Assembly: GCA_963761525.1 (NCBI GenBank)
Contig: CAVXHG010000004.1
Coordinates: 62,001 to 126,000, forward strand
Length of the DNA: 64,000 nt
Reading direction: 5' to 3'
From: BOG-931 sp963761525
GTDB taxonomy: Bacteria > Pseudomonadota > Alphaproteobacteria > Rhizobiales > Xanthobacteraceae
Shown: positions 44,562 to 54,247 of the stretch, piece by piece
How the letters are laid out: every line of letters begins with the position of its first letter
Numbering within the stretch: the first letter of the stretch is position 1
Made by a program: the position numbers and the translations under genes
The notes under the pieces: model-generated
Databases searched by the model: none
Told to the model about the DNA's origin: nothing
What the model saw: only the letters and a program-made list of their open reading frames with translations

Positions 44562-45194
44562 ATGAAGCTCTATGGTTTTCCGCCGTCGCCGAATACCTGG
44601 CAGGTCCGGGCGCTTGCCGCTTACCTCGACGTGCCGGCGGAGTTCGAATTCGTCGATCTGACCAAAGGCGGAGCGCGCACGCCGGCTTTTCTCGCCATCA
44701 ATCCCACCGGCCGCACGCCGGCACTGGTCGATGGCGATTTCAAGCTGTGGGAGACGCTGGCGATCATGCAGTACATCGCGAGCCGAAAGCCGAATTCGCT
44801 CTGGCCGAACGACGAGCGTACGCGCGCCGACATCACACGCTGGCAAAGCTGGAATCTCGCGCACTGGAACCGGGACGTATGGGTGCCCGTGATCAGCGAA
44901 CGCTTCATCAAGAAGATTCTGAATCTCGGCCCAACCGATGAAGCCGTTGTCGCTAAAGCCGTCGAAGCCTACGCCAAAGAAGCGACGATGCTCGACGCCC
45001 ATCTGGCGCAGCAGAAATATCTTGTCGGCAATGCGCTGACGGTTGCGGACTTCGCCGCCGTCGCCCCGCTGTTCTACGCTAAGGAAGCGCAGCTGCCGCT
45101 CGATCCTTATCCAAATATGCGCGGCTGGTTCGAACGTCTGTCGTCCCTGCCGTGCTGGCGCGAAGCCGCGCCGCAGTTGCCCATCGCAGCATAA
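44562..45194 (+). CDS. Glutathione S-transferase
   Basis: 210 residues. N-terminal thioredoxin-like domain MKLYGFPPSPNTWQVRAL with the catalytic-region Ser/Asn, NPTGRTPALVDG with cis-Pro, and ETLAIMQYIA. C-terminal helical domain with LTVADFAAVAPLFYA. Probably a beta/theta-like detoxifying GST. It belongs to the ArsR-AHSA1-GST-VOC-DUF899 run. Its TAA stop lies at the edge of the AAAGGAGG that drives the next gene. Confidence 0.9.
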   Translation: MKLYGFPPSPNTWQVRALAAYLDVPAEFEFVDLTKGGARTPAFLAINPTGRTPALVDGDFKLWETLAIMQYIASRKPNSLWPNDERTRADITRWQSWNLAHWNRDVWVPVISERFIKKILNLGPTDEAVVAKAVEAYAKEATMLDAHLAQQKYLVGNALTVADFAAVAPLFYAKEAQLPLDPYPNMRGWFERLSSLPCWREAAPQLPIAA

Positions 45195-45205
45195 AGGAGG
45201 AACTC

Positions 45206-45589
45206 ATGCGCGGATCGCACGGAACTTTTTACTGGAACGAACGCACCACCCGTGATGTGGAAAGCGTGAAGAAATTCTACGCCGACACCATGGGCTGGAA
45301 ATTCGACGGCATGCCAATGCCTGGCGGCACCTACTGGGTCGCCAAAATGGGCGACGAACATGTCGGCGGCATTTTCGACATCAGCGGTCACGACTACGAC
45401 GGCGTGCCGGAAGGCTGGATGTCCTATATCGCAGTCGACAATGTCGATGCGCGGGTCGCCAAGGCCGTCAAAGCCGGTGCCAAAGTAATGAAACCGCCGT
45501 TTGACGTGCCGGGCGTTGGCCGTATCGCAATTCTGCTTGAAGAAGGTGGCGCCGGCATCGGCTGGATCACGCCGGCACCCCAGCAGTAA
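45206..45589 (+). CDS. VOC family (glyoxalase-like) protein
   Basis: 127 residues, two beta-alpha-beta-beta-beta modules: FYWNERTTRDVESVKKFYAD, MGWKFDGMPMPGGTYWVAKM, and SYIAVDNVDARVAKAVKAGA. VOC proteins use the fold for metal-dependent isomerase, dioxygenase or resistance activities; typical metal His/Glu positions are only partly present. The AAAGGAGG at 45193-45200 is a near-consensus Shine-Dalgarno, the strongest seen in the window. Confidence 0.88.
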   Translation: MRGSHGTFYWNERTTRDVESVKKFYADTMGWKFDGMPMPGGTYWVAKMGDEHVGGIFDISGHDYDGVPEGWMSYIAVDNVDARVAKAVKAGAKVMKPPFDVPGVGRIAILLEEGGAGIGWITPAPQQ

Positions 45590-45603
45590 TCGGGAGCTCG
45601 TCC

Positions 45604-46372
45604 ATGGAACAGCATCGCATCGTTTCCCAACAAGAGTGGATCGCGGCGCGCAAGACGCATCTCGCCGAGGAGAAAGCCTTCACCAAGGCGCGGGATGCAC
45701 TCAGCAAGAAACGGTGCGAGCTGCCATGGGTCAGGGTCGACAAGAACTATGTGTTCGACGGCCCGACGGGCAAACAGACGCTGGCCGATCTGTTCGGCGG
45801 CAAAAGCCAGCTGATCGTCTATCACTTCATGCTCGGGCCCGGCTGGGAAGCCGGCTGCCCAAGCTGTTCGTACCTCGCCGATCACTTCGACGGCGCGGCA
45901 ATCCATCTCGCACAGCGCGACGTGTCCTTCGTCGTGATCTCGCGGGCGCCGTTTCCCGAGATCGAGAAATACCAACGGCGCATGGGCTGGAAGTTCCAAT
46001 GGGTGTCGTCGTTCGGCTCCGACTTCAACCACGATTATCAGGTCTCGCAATCGGCCGAAGAGAAGGCGAAGGGCGAGGCCTACTACAATTACGAGATAAC
46101 GACGTTTCCGAGCGAGGAACGTCCCGGCGCCAGCGTATTCTACAAGAATGACACCGGCTGAAGTGTTTCACACCTACTCGACCTACGGCCGCGGCCTCGA
46201 CACGTTCGTCGGCGCCTATCATTTGCTCGATATCGCGCCGAAGGGCCGCGATGAAGACGGCCTGAAATTCTCGATGGCCTGGGTGCGCCGGCACGATGAA
46301 TATGAAGGCGCGACGGTCGATCCCAACGCTGGTTACGTCGAGCCGAAAAAGACGAACTCCTGCTGCGATTAG
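45604..46372 (+). pseudogene. DUF899 (thioredoxin-like) protein, frame-shifted
   Basis: About 255 residues when joined. Starts EQHRIVSQQEWIAARKTHLA, with LPWVRVDKNYVFDGP, QLIVYHFMLGPGWEAGCPSC (Cys pair) and PGASVFYKNDTG. A TGA then interrupts at 46159. The next frame continues EVFHTYSTYGRGLDTFVGAY and GLKFSMAWVRRHDEY, the normal DUF899 C-terminus. GGC-TGAAG where GGC-GAAG would keep the frame points to one surplus T. Family has a thioredoxin-like fold; redox function presumed. Confidence 0.85.
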
Positions 46373-46458
46373 AGCTCGTCCGAGCAAAAGCGGCCGCGAG
46401 CGGCTGCGATTGCTCGCACTCTTTTTACGAACCGATGGAGTTTGCTGACCGTCTCCGG

Positions 46459-47367
46459 TCAGATCAAATTCAACAGATGCCACCACGCCGGCAGCGTCAG
46501 GAATGAAACCGGGATACCGACGCCGACCATCAGCGTGAGCAGCGGCGGATCAAGCTCGTGGTCCATCGCTACGATACTCGCGCCGATCATCGGACCCATC
46601 GCGGCCTCGAACACGGTCACGCTCAAGGTCGGCCAGTCGTTCCACATTAAGGGCGCGAACAACAGCAGGATCAGCGCCGGGCCGATCACCAGCTTGAAAA
46701 CCAGTCCAATGGCGAGAGCGAACGCCTTGCCGCGCACCTGACTCAATTGAAGCTGGTAACCGACCGACACCAGCGCGATCGGAACCAGCGTTGCGCCGAG
46801 ACGTTTGAGCAACTCGTCGAGCCATGCCGGATATTCAAACGGCATCAGCAGAAGCGCAAGAATGAATGCCTGAAACGGTACGAACAGCAGGATGCGCCGC
46901 ATCACCACGCCCGCGCTGATGCCGCCCCTGGACGAATAGATCGAAGCAACGAGGATACCGAGCGTGGATAATGTGAAATACGATCCGAGCTGATCGATCA
47001 GGATGCCCAGACCGAGAAACTGCGGACCGTAGAAGGTATCGATCATCGGCAGGCCGACGAACGAGGTATTCGCCAACCCGCCCGTCAGCATCAATGCCCC
47101 CGTTGTGCTGCGCGAAAAACTGCAGGCTTTTGCGATCAGCCAGAAAAAGCCGCAGCCGAGCGCAAATAGGACCCACGCCATCAAGGCGGGCAGTATCAGG
47201 TTGCTCTGAAGCTGCAGGCCGTGGACGTAAGTCAGCGTCAGCGCCGGAAGCGAGATATGAACGACAAACCCATTCAGGGCCGCAGCTGCATTGTCGGGCA
47301 AACGCCGTAACCGGCGTAAAATAATTCCGAGAACAAAGCAGGCGCCCAGCAGCAGGTAATTGTTCAT
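46459..47367 (-). CDS. AEC family permease (auxin efflux carrier-like)
   Basis: 302 residues, about ten TM segments in two five-helix halves: NYLLLGACFVLGIILRRL, ALTLTYVHGLQL, GGLANTSFVGLPMIDTFYG (the conserved N-S-x-F-x-G-P/L-like motif), and GPMIGASIVAMDHELDP. AEC members move organic acids such as malate or malonate. Convergent with the DUF899 gene. Confidence 0.88.
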   Translation of the reverse strand: MNNYLLLGACFVLGIILRRLRRLPDNAAAALNGFVVHISLPALTLTYVHGLQLQSNLILPALMAWVLFALGCGFFWLIAKACSFSRSTTGALMLTGGLANTSFVGLPMIDTFYGPQFLGLGILIDQLGSYFTLSTLGILVASIYSSRGGISAGVVMRRILLFVPFQAFILALLLMPFEYPAWLDELLKRLGATLVPIALVSVGYQLQLSQVRGKAFALAIGLVFKLVIGPALILLLFAPLMWNDWPTLSVTVFEAAMGPMIGASIVAMDHELDPPLLTLMVGVGIPVSFLTLPAWWHLLNLI

Positions 47368-47498
47368 TGAAACCGCCTTGCCGCGCTTAATGGCCGCAAT
47401 ATCGGCTTGATACTAAAGGATACTATCGCTTCGAAAACAGTGTTTGATGACACACTACGTTTTGCAGTACATGTGGCACTAAAGGCAAAACGCTGACA

Positions 47499-47984
47499 AT
47501 GCCGGTAGACACAATTCCTGGGCGGGAGCTCCCATCCGCGATCGCGAGTTTTCGCGACGCGCGCGAGTCGCTTATCCCTTCGCATTGGAGCGACGAGGAT
47601 TGTCGCAAGCTGTTCAAATTCACCAGCGTCCGATCCCTACCGGCCGGTGAAGCGCTGATCCGGCACGGTGAGCCTGACCGGACGCTTTATTTCGTGCTCG
47701 ATGGCAGGCTTGAAATCATCCTGCCCTCGGGAGACGCATTCAGCATGGGCCGTGTGGCTGAGGTTGGTCCCGGCTCGGTGTTGGGAGAATTGGCGTTTTT
47801 CGACGGCGGTCCGCGCTCGGCCGGCGCCTGGGCGGTGCGCGCCTGCCAGGTCGCGGCGATGGCGCCGGACCAGTACGCGGCGTTCGAACGCAACCATCCC
47901 GCTCTGGCTTACGACCTGCTGTTCGCGCTCGGAAGAATCCTCGCCACCCGGCTGCGCCGCGCCAACGCCAGAACCGTCCGCTAG
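47499..47984 (+). CDS. Cyclic nucleotide-binding domain protein without HTH
   Basis: 161 residues. The CNB domain spans about 40-155: LIRHGEPDRTLYFVLDGRLE, VGPGSVLGELAFFDGGPRSA (phosphate-binding cassette with G-E and R-S-A). The C-terminal helix ends ILATRLRRANARTVR, with no DNA-binding domain. It may sense cAMP/cGMP as a stand-alone module. Promoter-like sequence AAAACGCTGACAATG precedes the ATG. Confidence 0.85.
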   Translation: MPVDTIPGRELPSAIASFRDARESLIPSHWSDEDCRKLFKFTSVRSLPAGEALIRHGEPDRTLYFVLDGRLEIILPSGDAFSMGRVAEVGPGSVLGELAFFDGGPRSAGAWAVRACQVAAMAPDQYAAFERNHPALAYDLLFALGRILATRLRRANARTVR

Positions 47985-48191
47985 ACAAAAAGCGCCGGCC
48001 AAAAACCGGTTCTGCGCGTGCAAGCGTCGCCGCGTATTTCTGCCCAGAATTTACGCCGCGCCATGCGGAGTCCCCCAAGGGGACCAGCAGCTGAGGTCAA
48101 ATCTCCAAACCTTTTGCGTTATTGCGCGTTGTAAGTCCGGGAAGGCTGAGAATACCCCTATTTGTTGATCCAACCTCTTGCGCCCGTTGCC

Positions 48192-49472
48192 ATGACCGCA
48201 CGTCAAAAAAGCCGCCCTGTCACCTCCAGCGGACAAGCGCTCGGAGCGTTGCGCGCCCTCAACTTCTTCATGGCGGACATGCAGGCGGGCGTCGGCCCTT
48301 TTCTCGGCGTGTTCCTGCTGGCGCATGGATGGCAGAGCGGCCTTGTCGGCACGGTGATGAGCGTCGGCGGCGTTGCCGGCATGATCATGACCGCGCCAGC
48401 GGGCGCCGTCATCGACGCGACCTCCCGCAAGCGTCTTTACGTGATCGTTCCCGGAATCTGCACCGTTCTGGCATCGGCCATAATTCTGGTGTCGCAGCAA
48501 TTCTGGGTCGTCGCTTCGTCCCAGGTCGCGACCGCAATTGCCGGTGCAGCGATCGGCCCCGCCGTCAACGGAATGACGCTTGGAATCGTCAAGCAAGCCG
48601 GCTTCAATCGGCAAAACGGCATCAATCAGGCATTCAACCACGCCGGCAACCTGGCCGGCGCAGCATTGTCGGGCGCGTTGGGATGGATGTTCGGCCTCGA
48701 AGCCGTGTTCTGGCTCGCCGCCCTGTTTGGCCTGCTTTCGATCATCTCGGTTTTGATGATCCCACCCGGCGCGATTGACAACGCCGCCGCGCGTGGATTG
48801 CAGCACAGCACCGGCAACGCCGATCAAATCAGCGGCTACCGCGTTCTCGCCGAATGCAAACCGCTGTTGATCCTCGCTGCGGCGCTTTTGTTGTTCCATC
48901 TTGGCAATGCCGCGATGCTGCCGCTGTACGGAATGGCGGTTGTGTCAGATAAGCACGCCGATGCTTCGGCCTTCGTCGCGATCACGATCGTCGTCGCGCA
49001 AGGCGTTATGATTTTTGCATCTCTTGCCGCAATGTATCTTGGCGAGAAAAAAGGCCTTTGGCTGGTTTTGCTGATTTCTTTCGCAGCTCTGCCCGTGCGG
49101 GGTGTCGTCGCGGCAACCTTCATAAGTCAGTGGGGCGTGTATCCAGTCCAGGCCCTGGACGGCATTGGTGCAGGGTTGCAAAGCGTCGCCGTACCTGCCC
49201 TCGTCGCGCGCATACTCAATGGGACCGGACGGATCAATGTCGGACAAGGAGCCGTCATGACTGCCCAGGGCGTCGGCGCATCACTCAGTCCGGCAATCGG
49301 TGGATGGATTGCGCAGGAAATCGGTTACAGCGCCATGTTCCTGATTTTGGGCTCCTTCGCACTTGGCTCGGTCGCCTTGTGGCTCGGCTTCGGATCGGCG
49401 GTGCGAGCTGCCAGCGAGAATGCTTCCGCCGACGACGACCCGGCCTTTGCTTCACGCGAACAGGTGGCGTAA
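48192..49472 (+). CDS. MFS transporter
   Basis: About 426 residues, 12 TM. FFMADMQAGVGPFLGVFLLA in TM1, HGWQSGLVGTVMSVGGVAGM, and DATSRKRLYVIVPG as motif A. It resembles an uncharacterised MFS group often encoded near organic acid or metal genes in alphaproteobacteria. ATG 48192 chosen; TTG 48162 is an alternative. Only 12 bases separate it from the ArsB-like gene, so they probably share an operon. Confidence 0.82.
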   Translation: MTARQKSRPVTSSGQALGALRALNFFMADMQAGVGPFLGVFLLAHGWQSGLVGTVMSVGGVAGMIMTAPAGAVIDATSRKRLYVIVPGICTVLASAIILVSQQFWVVASSQVATAIAGAAIGPAVNGMTLGIVKQAGFNRQNGINQAFNHAGNLAGAALSGALGWMFGLEAVFWLAALFGLLSIISVLMIPPGAIDNAAARGLQHSTGNADQISGYRVLAECKPLLILAAALLLFHLGNAAMLPLYGMAVVSDKHADASAFVAITIVVAQGVMIFASLAAMYLGEKKGLWLVLLISFAALPVRGVVAATFISQWGVYPVQALDGIGAGLQSVAVPALVARILNGTGRINVGQGAVMTAQGVGASLSPAIGGWIAQEIGYSAMFLILGSFALGSVALWLGFGSAVRAASENASADDDPAFASREQVA

Positions 49473-49484
49473 AGGCCGCCGACC

Positions 49485-50753
49485 ATGGACCTGCTTGCAC
49501 TCTCCCCACGGGTTGTCACCTGGATTGTCGCCGCGATCGCCGTGACCGGTGTCATCATCCGGCCGTTCAATATCATGGAAGCGATCTGGCCCGTTGGCGC
49601 CGTCGCGGTTCTGTTGCTGTTCGGACTGATCAAACCGGACGTCGCCCTTGCCGGAGTTGCCAAGGGCACAGACGTCTACCTGTTCCTGACCGGTATGATG
49701 TTGCTGGCGGAGGTCGCACGCAAGGAGGGCCTCTTCGATTGGCTCGCGGCATTCGCGACAACTCACGCCAAAGGATCGCCGGAGCGGCTGTTACTTTTGA
49801 CTTATATCGTCGGAACCGCAGTCACCGTGTTTCTGTCGAATGACGCGACCGCTGTCGTGTTGACACCGGCTGTTGCCGCCGCCGTCAAGGCGGCAAACGT
49901 CAAGGAGCCATTGCCCTACCTGCTGGTTTGCGCCTTCGTCGCCAACGCCGCTTCATTTGTCTTGCCGATCTCCAATCCCGCCAATCTGGTGATCTACGGC
50001 AGCGCGATGCCGCCCTTGCTGCATTGGTTGCCGCGCTATCTGTTGCCCTCGGTCCTTGCCATTAGTTCGACCTATGCGTTGCTGCGCTGGGTAGCGGCCG
50101 ATGCCTTGAAGCAGACGATCGCTAAAGACATCGCGATGCCGGAACTTTCAGGGGGTGGCCGGACGACGGCCATTGGCATTTTCGCAACTGCAGCCGTTCT
50201 GCTCACGGCCTCGGCGATGGACATAAGACTGGGATTGCCGACTTGCATCGCCGGTGCGGCCACAGCTGCGATCGTCATGTTGCGCGATCCCGGCAAGGTC
50301 ATACCGACGATCCGCGACGTGTCCTGGGGCATCCTTCCGCTGGTCGCCGGACTATTCGTACTGGTCGAGGCGCTGGCCAGCACCGGCGTCATCGCCACGA
50401 TCAGCGGCGCGCTTGCTACCGCAACCGAACAGTCGGAGACCCTGACAGGGTGGGGTGCCGGGATCTCAACCGCGCTTGCAAGCAATCTTGCCAACAACCT
50501 GCCGATCGGACTGATCGCCGGCAGCGCGGTACAGGAAGCACATGCATCAGCCAAAGTCACAAGTGCGGTTTTGATCGGCGTCGATATCGGACCGAATTTC
50601 TCCGTAACCGGCTCGCTCGCCACGATCTTGTGGCTAACAGCACTGCGGCGAGACGGACATCAGGTGGGCGCAATTAAGTTCCTGAAGATCGGGGCGATTG
50701 TCATGCCCCCCGCTTTGCTGCTCGCGCTCGGAGCGGCGCTGCTTTTCAATTAG
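49485..50753 (+). CDS. ArsB/NhaD-type ion transporter (arsenite efflux-like)
   Basis: 422 residues, about 11-12 TM. TDVYLFLTGMMLLAEVARKE, VFLSNDATAVVLTPAVAAAV and LPISNPANLVIYGSAMPP match the IT superfamily ArsB/NhaD branch, as do ALASNLANNLPIGLIAGSA and the C-terminal DIGPNFSVTGSLATILWL. It would extrude arsenite/antimonite or exchange ions. No arsC or metal-type arsR is close; the ArsR at 43.7 kb is of another type. Substrate assignment is therefore tentative. Confidence 0.85.
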   Translation: MDLLALSPRVVTWIVAAIAVTGVIIRPFNIMEAIWPVGAVAVLLLFGLIKPDVALAGVAKGTDVYLFLTGMMLLAEVARKEGLFDWLAAFATTHAKGSPERLLLLTYIVGTAVTVFLSNDATAVVLTPAVAAAVKAANVKEPLPYLLVCAFVANAASFVLPISNPANLVIYGSAMPPLLHWLPRYLLPSVLAISSTYALLRWVAADALKQTIAKDIAMPELSGGGRTTAIGIFATAAVLLTASAMDIRLGLPTCIAGAATAAIVMLRDPGKVIPTIRDVSWGILPLVAGLFVLVEALASTGVIATISGALATATEQSETLTGWGAGISTALASNLANNLPIGLIAGSAVQEAHASAKVTSAVLIGVDIGPNFSVTGSLATILWLTALRRDGHQVGAIKFLKIGAIVMPPALLLALGAALLFN

Positions 50754-50784
50754 CCGAAAGTGGCGAGGAAAAGCGTCATAGCGT

Positions 50785-51540
50785 TTAGCAGCTGGTCGCC
50801 TGCAATTCCCGTATCTCGTCTTCCAGCGACCAGCGGCAGACTTCGTTGCCGTCCTCACCCTCGACCACGATCAATTCCGGCAACGGCTGGCGTGAGATGA
50901 CCGGCTGAAGCGAACCGTCCTGGGCTTTCCAAAAGCCGCGCAGGGCGACGCGGGCTATTTGCTTGAAGTATCCGATACTCGGATCCTCGCAGCAGAAAGA
51001 AAAAGTGTTGAGCGACTCACCGCCCTTGAAGCGCCGATAGCAAATTCGATAAGTGCCGGCTTGATAGACGCCCCTGAGCCAAGCTCTTCCTGCCTCGAAA
51101 TTATCGAAGGATCGGATAGCCAGTCCCGCCGGAACAAAAGAAAGAATGCGATTGACTGAAGTCTGGCCAAAATAGGCGCGAGGCTTGATCGATACCGCAC
51201 TTTTCAGGCCGGCAGCTACGGCACGCGGCATCCAGTCCTGAACGATCCAGTGTTGATCGGTCGCCGCGATATTCACCAGGTCCGTGTCGTTGCCAAGTAT
51301 CTTGCTGACCTCGTGCTTCTTGATGAGCCGGATTAGGCATTCATGGATGTAGCGAACCTGGTTGCTGGTGGCGTAACGCTTCCATCGGACGACAAGGCAG
51401 GGCACATCCGGGTCGTGCGAAATGGTGCAGATCGGATTGTCCTCGATATTATCGGAAAGCGCGTGACTATCGCCTGATTCACCCTCGAGTAGGTGCTGCA
51501 AGCCGTCCAGGGAGTTGTCGACGTCATGCTTTTCAATCAT
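50785..51540 (-). CDS. Hypothetical protein with STAS-like region
   Basis: 251 residues, soluble. The central part (LVVRWKRYATSNQVRYIHEC, VSKILGNDTDLVNIAATDQH, QDWMPRAVAAGLKSAVSIKP, SFDNFEAGRAWL) has the pattern of SpoIIAA/STAS-like domains that appear in many bacterial hypothetical proteins. The final 80 residues are Cys-containing and end in EIRELQATSC. Function unknown; composition is less GC-rich than its neighbours. Confidence 0.6.
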   Translation of the reverse strand: MIEKHDVDNSLDGLQHLLEGESGDSHALSDNIEDNPICTISHDPDVPCLVVRWKRYATSNQVRYIHECLIRLIKKHEVSKILGNDTDLVNIAATDQHWIVQDWMPRAVAAGLKSAVSIKPRAYFGQTSVNRILSFVPAGLAIRSFDNFEAGRAWLRGVYQAGTYRICYRRFKGGESLNTFSFCCEDPSIGYFKQIARVALRGFWKAQDGSLQPVISRQPLPELIVVEGEDGNEVCRWSLEDEIRELQATSC

Positions 51541-52113
51541 GCACTGGCCCTGTCACGCACCCTGATGCTGGCAAGAACCAGCATCCGACCCCACGGTTCC
51601 AGCTTTCAGAAACCCGGAAACCACTGCCGACCTTAATATTTCGACATTAGCGAACAAAAACTCGACTTGACCAATCGCGAGCCGCCTGAATTGTTCGGAT
51701 ATATTGGGTCATAGTTTTGACACCGCCAACGACGACGGCGACTGACGGCAGACTTTTTTCGCGCCCGCTCTCGCCCCGCGATTAATTCCGGCAAAACAAA
51801 AAGTCTGTATTTTCGCTGTACTGACGGCCTCTTGTGATCAGAAGTTCCATTCCCCCGACGACCGCCTCGAAGGTGCATCTTTGCTCTCGCACGGACACGG
51901 CAAGCATTAAAACTCTTTTGATTGTTTTGTTACGCGAATCCGAATTGACTAAAATATTTTCCTATCTAGAACAGCCTTGGGGCTTCGTTCGTGAAACAAC
52001 ATTCTACCAATCTACGAAATCGGCATGAAACATATCGTTCGAATTCTACGCGCAAGTGAACCGCGCCTAGCCCGGCTTTTGCCCGCATCGGCGCATGGCG
52101 GGGGACCTCGGTC
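51541..52113. other. 573-base intergenic region with two inverted repeats
   Basis: No gene. GATGCTGG-CAAGAA-CCAGCATC (51564-51585) is a perfect 8-bp hairpin upstream of the STAS-like gene. CAGACTTTTT (51749-51758) pairs with AAAAAGTCTG (51798-51807) across 39 nt. The region is AT-rich and probably holds the promoters for the hypothetical gene and the cys locus. Confidence 0.5.
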
Positions 52114-52908
52114 GTGAACCGGCTCGACGCGCTCGAAGCGCAAAGCATCTTTATTTTTCGCGAGGCGTTCGCGCGATTGCGGCGCGTCGCGTTGCTGTGG
52201 TCGCTCGGCAAGGATTCCAACGTGATGATCTGGATCGCCCGCAAGGCGTTCTTCGGCCGCGTGCCGTTCCCGGTCCTTCACGTCGATACCGGCAAGAAAT
52301 TTCCTGAGATGTACGCGTTCCGCGATCGCTACGCGGCGCAATGGGATCTCGATCTCAAGGTCGAATCCTGCCCGCCGGTCGAAGCGGTCGATCCGAGCCT
52401 GCCGCCGGCGGCGCGTTCCGCTGCACGCAAAACCGAAGGACTGAAGCTCGCGCTCGGCAAATACGGCTTCGACGCGTTGATCGCCGGTATTCGCCGAGAC
52501 GAAGAGCCGACGCGGGCCAAGGAGCGGGTGTTCTCGCCGCGCGGGCAGGAAGGCGGCTGGGACATGCGCGAACAGCCGCCGGAATTCTGGGATCATTTCA
52601 ATGCCGCGCCGCCGCCGGGCGCGCATCTGCGCGTGCATCCGATCCTGCATTGGACCGAGTCCGACATCTGGCAATACACCAGACGCGAAGGCATTCCGAT
52701 CATTCCGCTTTATCTGGCGCGCGATGGCAAGCGCTACCGCTCGCTCGGCGACGCCGACATCACGTTTCCCGTCGCGTCGGAGGCGGCGACGATCGACGAG
52801 ATCATCGCCGAGCTCGAAGGCACCAGAGTCCCGGAACGCGCCGGTCGCGCGATGGACCACGAAACCGAGGACGCGTTCGAGCGCCTGCGCGTCGCCGGCT
52901 ATCTGTGA
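52114..52908 (+). CDS. cysD: Sulfate adenylyltransferase subunit 2
   Basis: 264 residues. With CysN it forms ATP sulfurylase, converting sulfate and ATP to APS. The PP-loop WSLGKDSNVMIWIARKA (SxGKDS), HVDTGKKFPEMY, and RVHPILHWTESDIWQYTRRE are CysD signatures. GTG 52114 follows an AT-rich region with the likely operon promoter. It is the only undamaged frame in the cys locus. Confidence 0.92.
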   Translation: MNRLDALEAQSIFIFREAFARLRRVALLWSLGKDSNVMIWIARKAFFGRVPFPVLHVDTGKKFPEMYAFRDRYAAQWDLDLKVESCPPVEAVDPSLPPAARSAARKTEGLKLALGKYGFDALIAGIRRDEEPTRAKERVFSPRGQEGGWDMREQPPEFWDHFNAAPPPGAHLRVHPILHWTESDIWQYTRREGIPIIPLYLARDGKRYRSLGDADITFPVASEAATIDEIIAELEGTRVPERAGRAMDHETEDAFERLRVAGYL

Positions 52909-52930
52909 TCCGCAATCCGGAAGCCCTTCG

Positions 52931-54247
52931 ATGAACATGCTTGTCACCAACGACAGCGCAGAGCCGCGCCAGGACCGGACCGGCCGCTGTTGCGCGTCGT
53001 CTTTGTCGGTCACGTCGATCACGGCAAATCGACGCTGATCGGCCGGCTGCTGCACGAGACCGGCAGCCTGCCGGACGGCAAGCTTGCAAACCTGACCGCG
53101 GTCAGCGAACGCCGCGGCGTGCCTTTCGAATGGTCATTCGTGCTCGACGCGCTGCAGACCGAACGCGACCAGGGCATCACGCTCGATACCAGCCAGGTGC
53201 GCTTGCGTACCGCAGCGCGAGACATCGTACTGATCGATGCACCGGGCCACGCCGAACTACTGCGCAACATGGTGACCGGCGCCGCGCAAGCCGACGCGGC
53301 CTTGTTGCTGATCGACGCCGCCGGAAGGCGTGCGCGACCAGACCCGCCGGCATATTCATTTGCTGCATCTTCTCGGCGTTCCGCAGTTCGCCGTGGTCGT
53401 CAACAAGATGGATCGCATCGGCTTCGACCAGACGACGATTCGCCGCGATCAAAGCCGAGATCGCCGGCGAGCTGTCCCGCCTCGGCTCTTCCGCCGTGGC
53501 GATCCTGCCGATCGCCGCGCGTCACGGCGACGGCGTGGCCAGCACACGCCGGCGCTGGCCTGGCATCACGGGCCAACCGTCTTGCAGGTGCTGGACGGCT
53601 TCGCTCCGGCAAAGCCGCCCGCGGCACTGCCGCTGCGTTTGCCGGTTCAGGCGGTCTACAAATTCGATGACCGGCGGATCGTCGCCGGGCGCATCGAAAG
53701 CGGCCAGCTCGTCGTCGGCGACGATGTCACGATATTGCCGAAAGGAACCCGGTCTCGCATTCGCTCAATTGAGACGTGGCCGGCGTCTTCCGATGGGCGA
53801 TTGCCGCAGACCGCCGTTGCCGGGCAATCCATAGGCCTCACGCTTGATCGACAGGTGTTCGTCGAGCGGGGCGACTTGATTGCCGCGCTGGATCAACCAG
53901 CGAAGCCCGTGCGGCGGTTGCGCGCTCGGGTATTCTGGCTGCATCACGAGCCGCTTCGCGCCGGCGAGACGCTCAGCGTGCGCATCGGCACGGCCGAGCA
54001 GCGCGGCAAAATGGCTGCCATAGACAACGTGATCGATCCCGGCGAACTTGCGAAAGCGGCGCGCGGCGCGAACTTGCGCGCAATCATATCGGTGAGATCG
54101 AAATCGAACTTGCGCATCCGATCGCGCGCCGATCTTTATGTCGAAAATCCGCGAACCGGCCGTCTCGTGCTGGATGTCGACGGCCGCATCGCCGGCGGCG
54201 GGCTTATTCTGGCGCTTGGTCGCCGACGCGGATCGTGGTCGAGATAA
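52931..54247 (+). pseudogene. cysN: Sulfate adenylyltransferase subunit 1 (GTPase), frame-shifted
   Basis: Homology to CysN (about 440 residues) is complete but scattered over three frames. Begins MNMLVTNDSAEPRQDR. P-loop VVFVGHVDHGKSTLIGRLL, EAxW-type switch QGITLDTSQVR, DAPGHAELLRNMVTGAAQAD (DxPG), NKMDRIGFDQ (NKxD), then domains II/III to VDGRIAGGGLILAL. Four lesions: a 5-bp tandem duplication GACCG (52973-52982), a surplus G near 53322, a surplus A near 53436 and a missing G near 53541. Removing the extra unit restores DRPLLRVVFVGHVDHG. Whether decay or sequence error cannot be told here. Confidence 0.88.

Noticed and set aside
49058..49843. 261-codon ORF across the MFS/ArsB junction
   Set aside because: Different frame from both recognised transporters; Arg/Cys-rich shadow composition.
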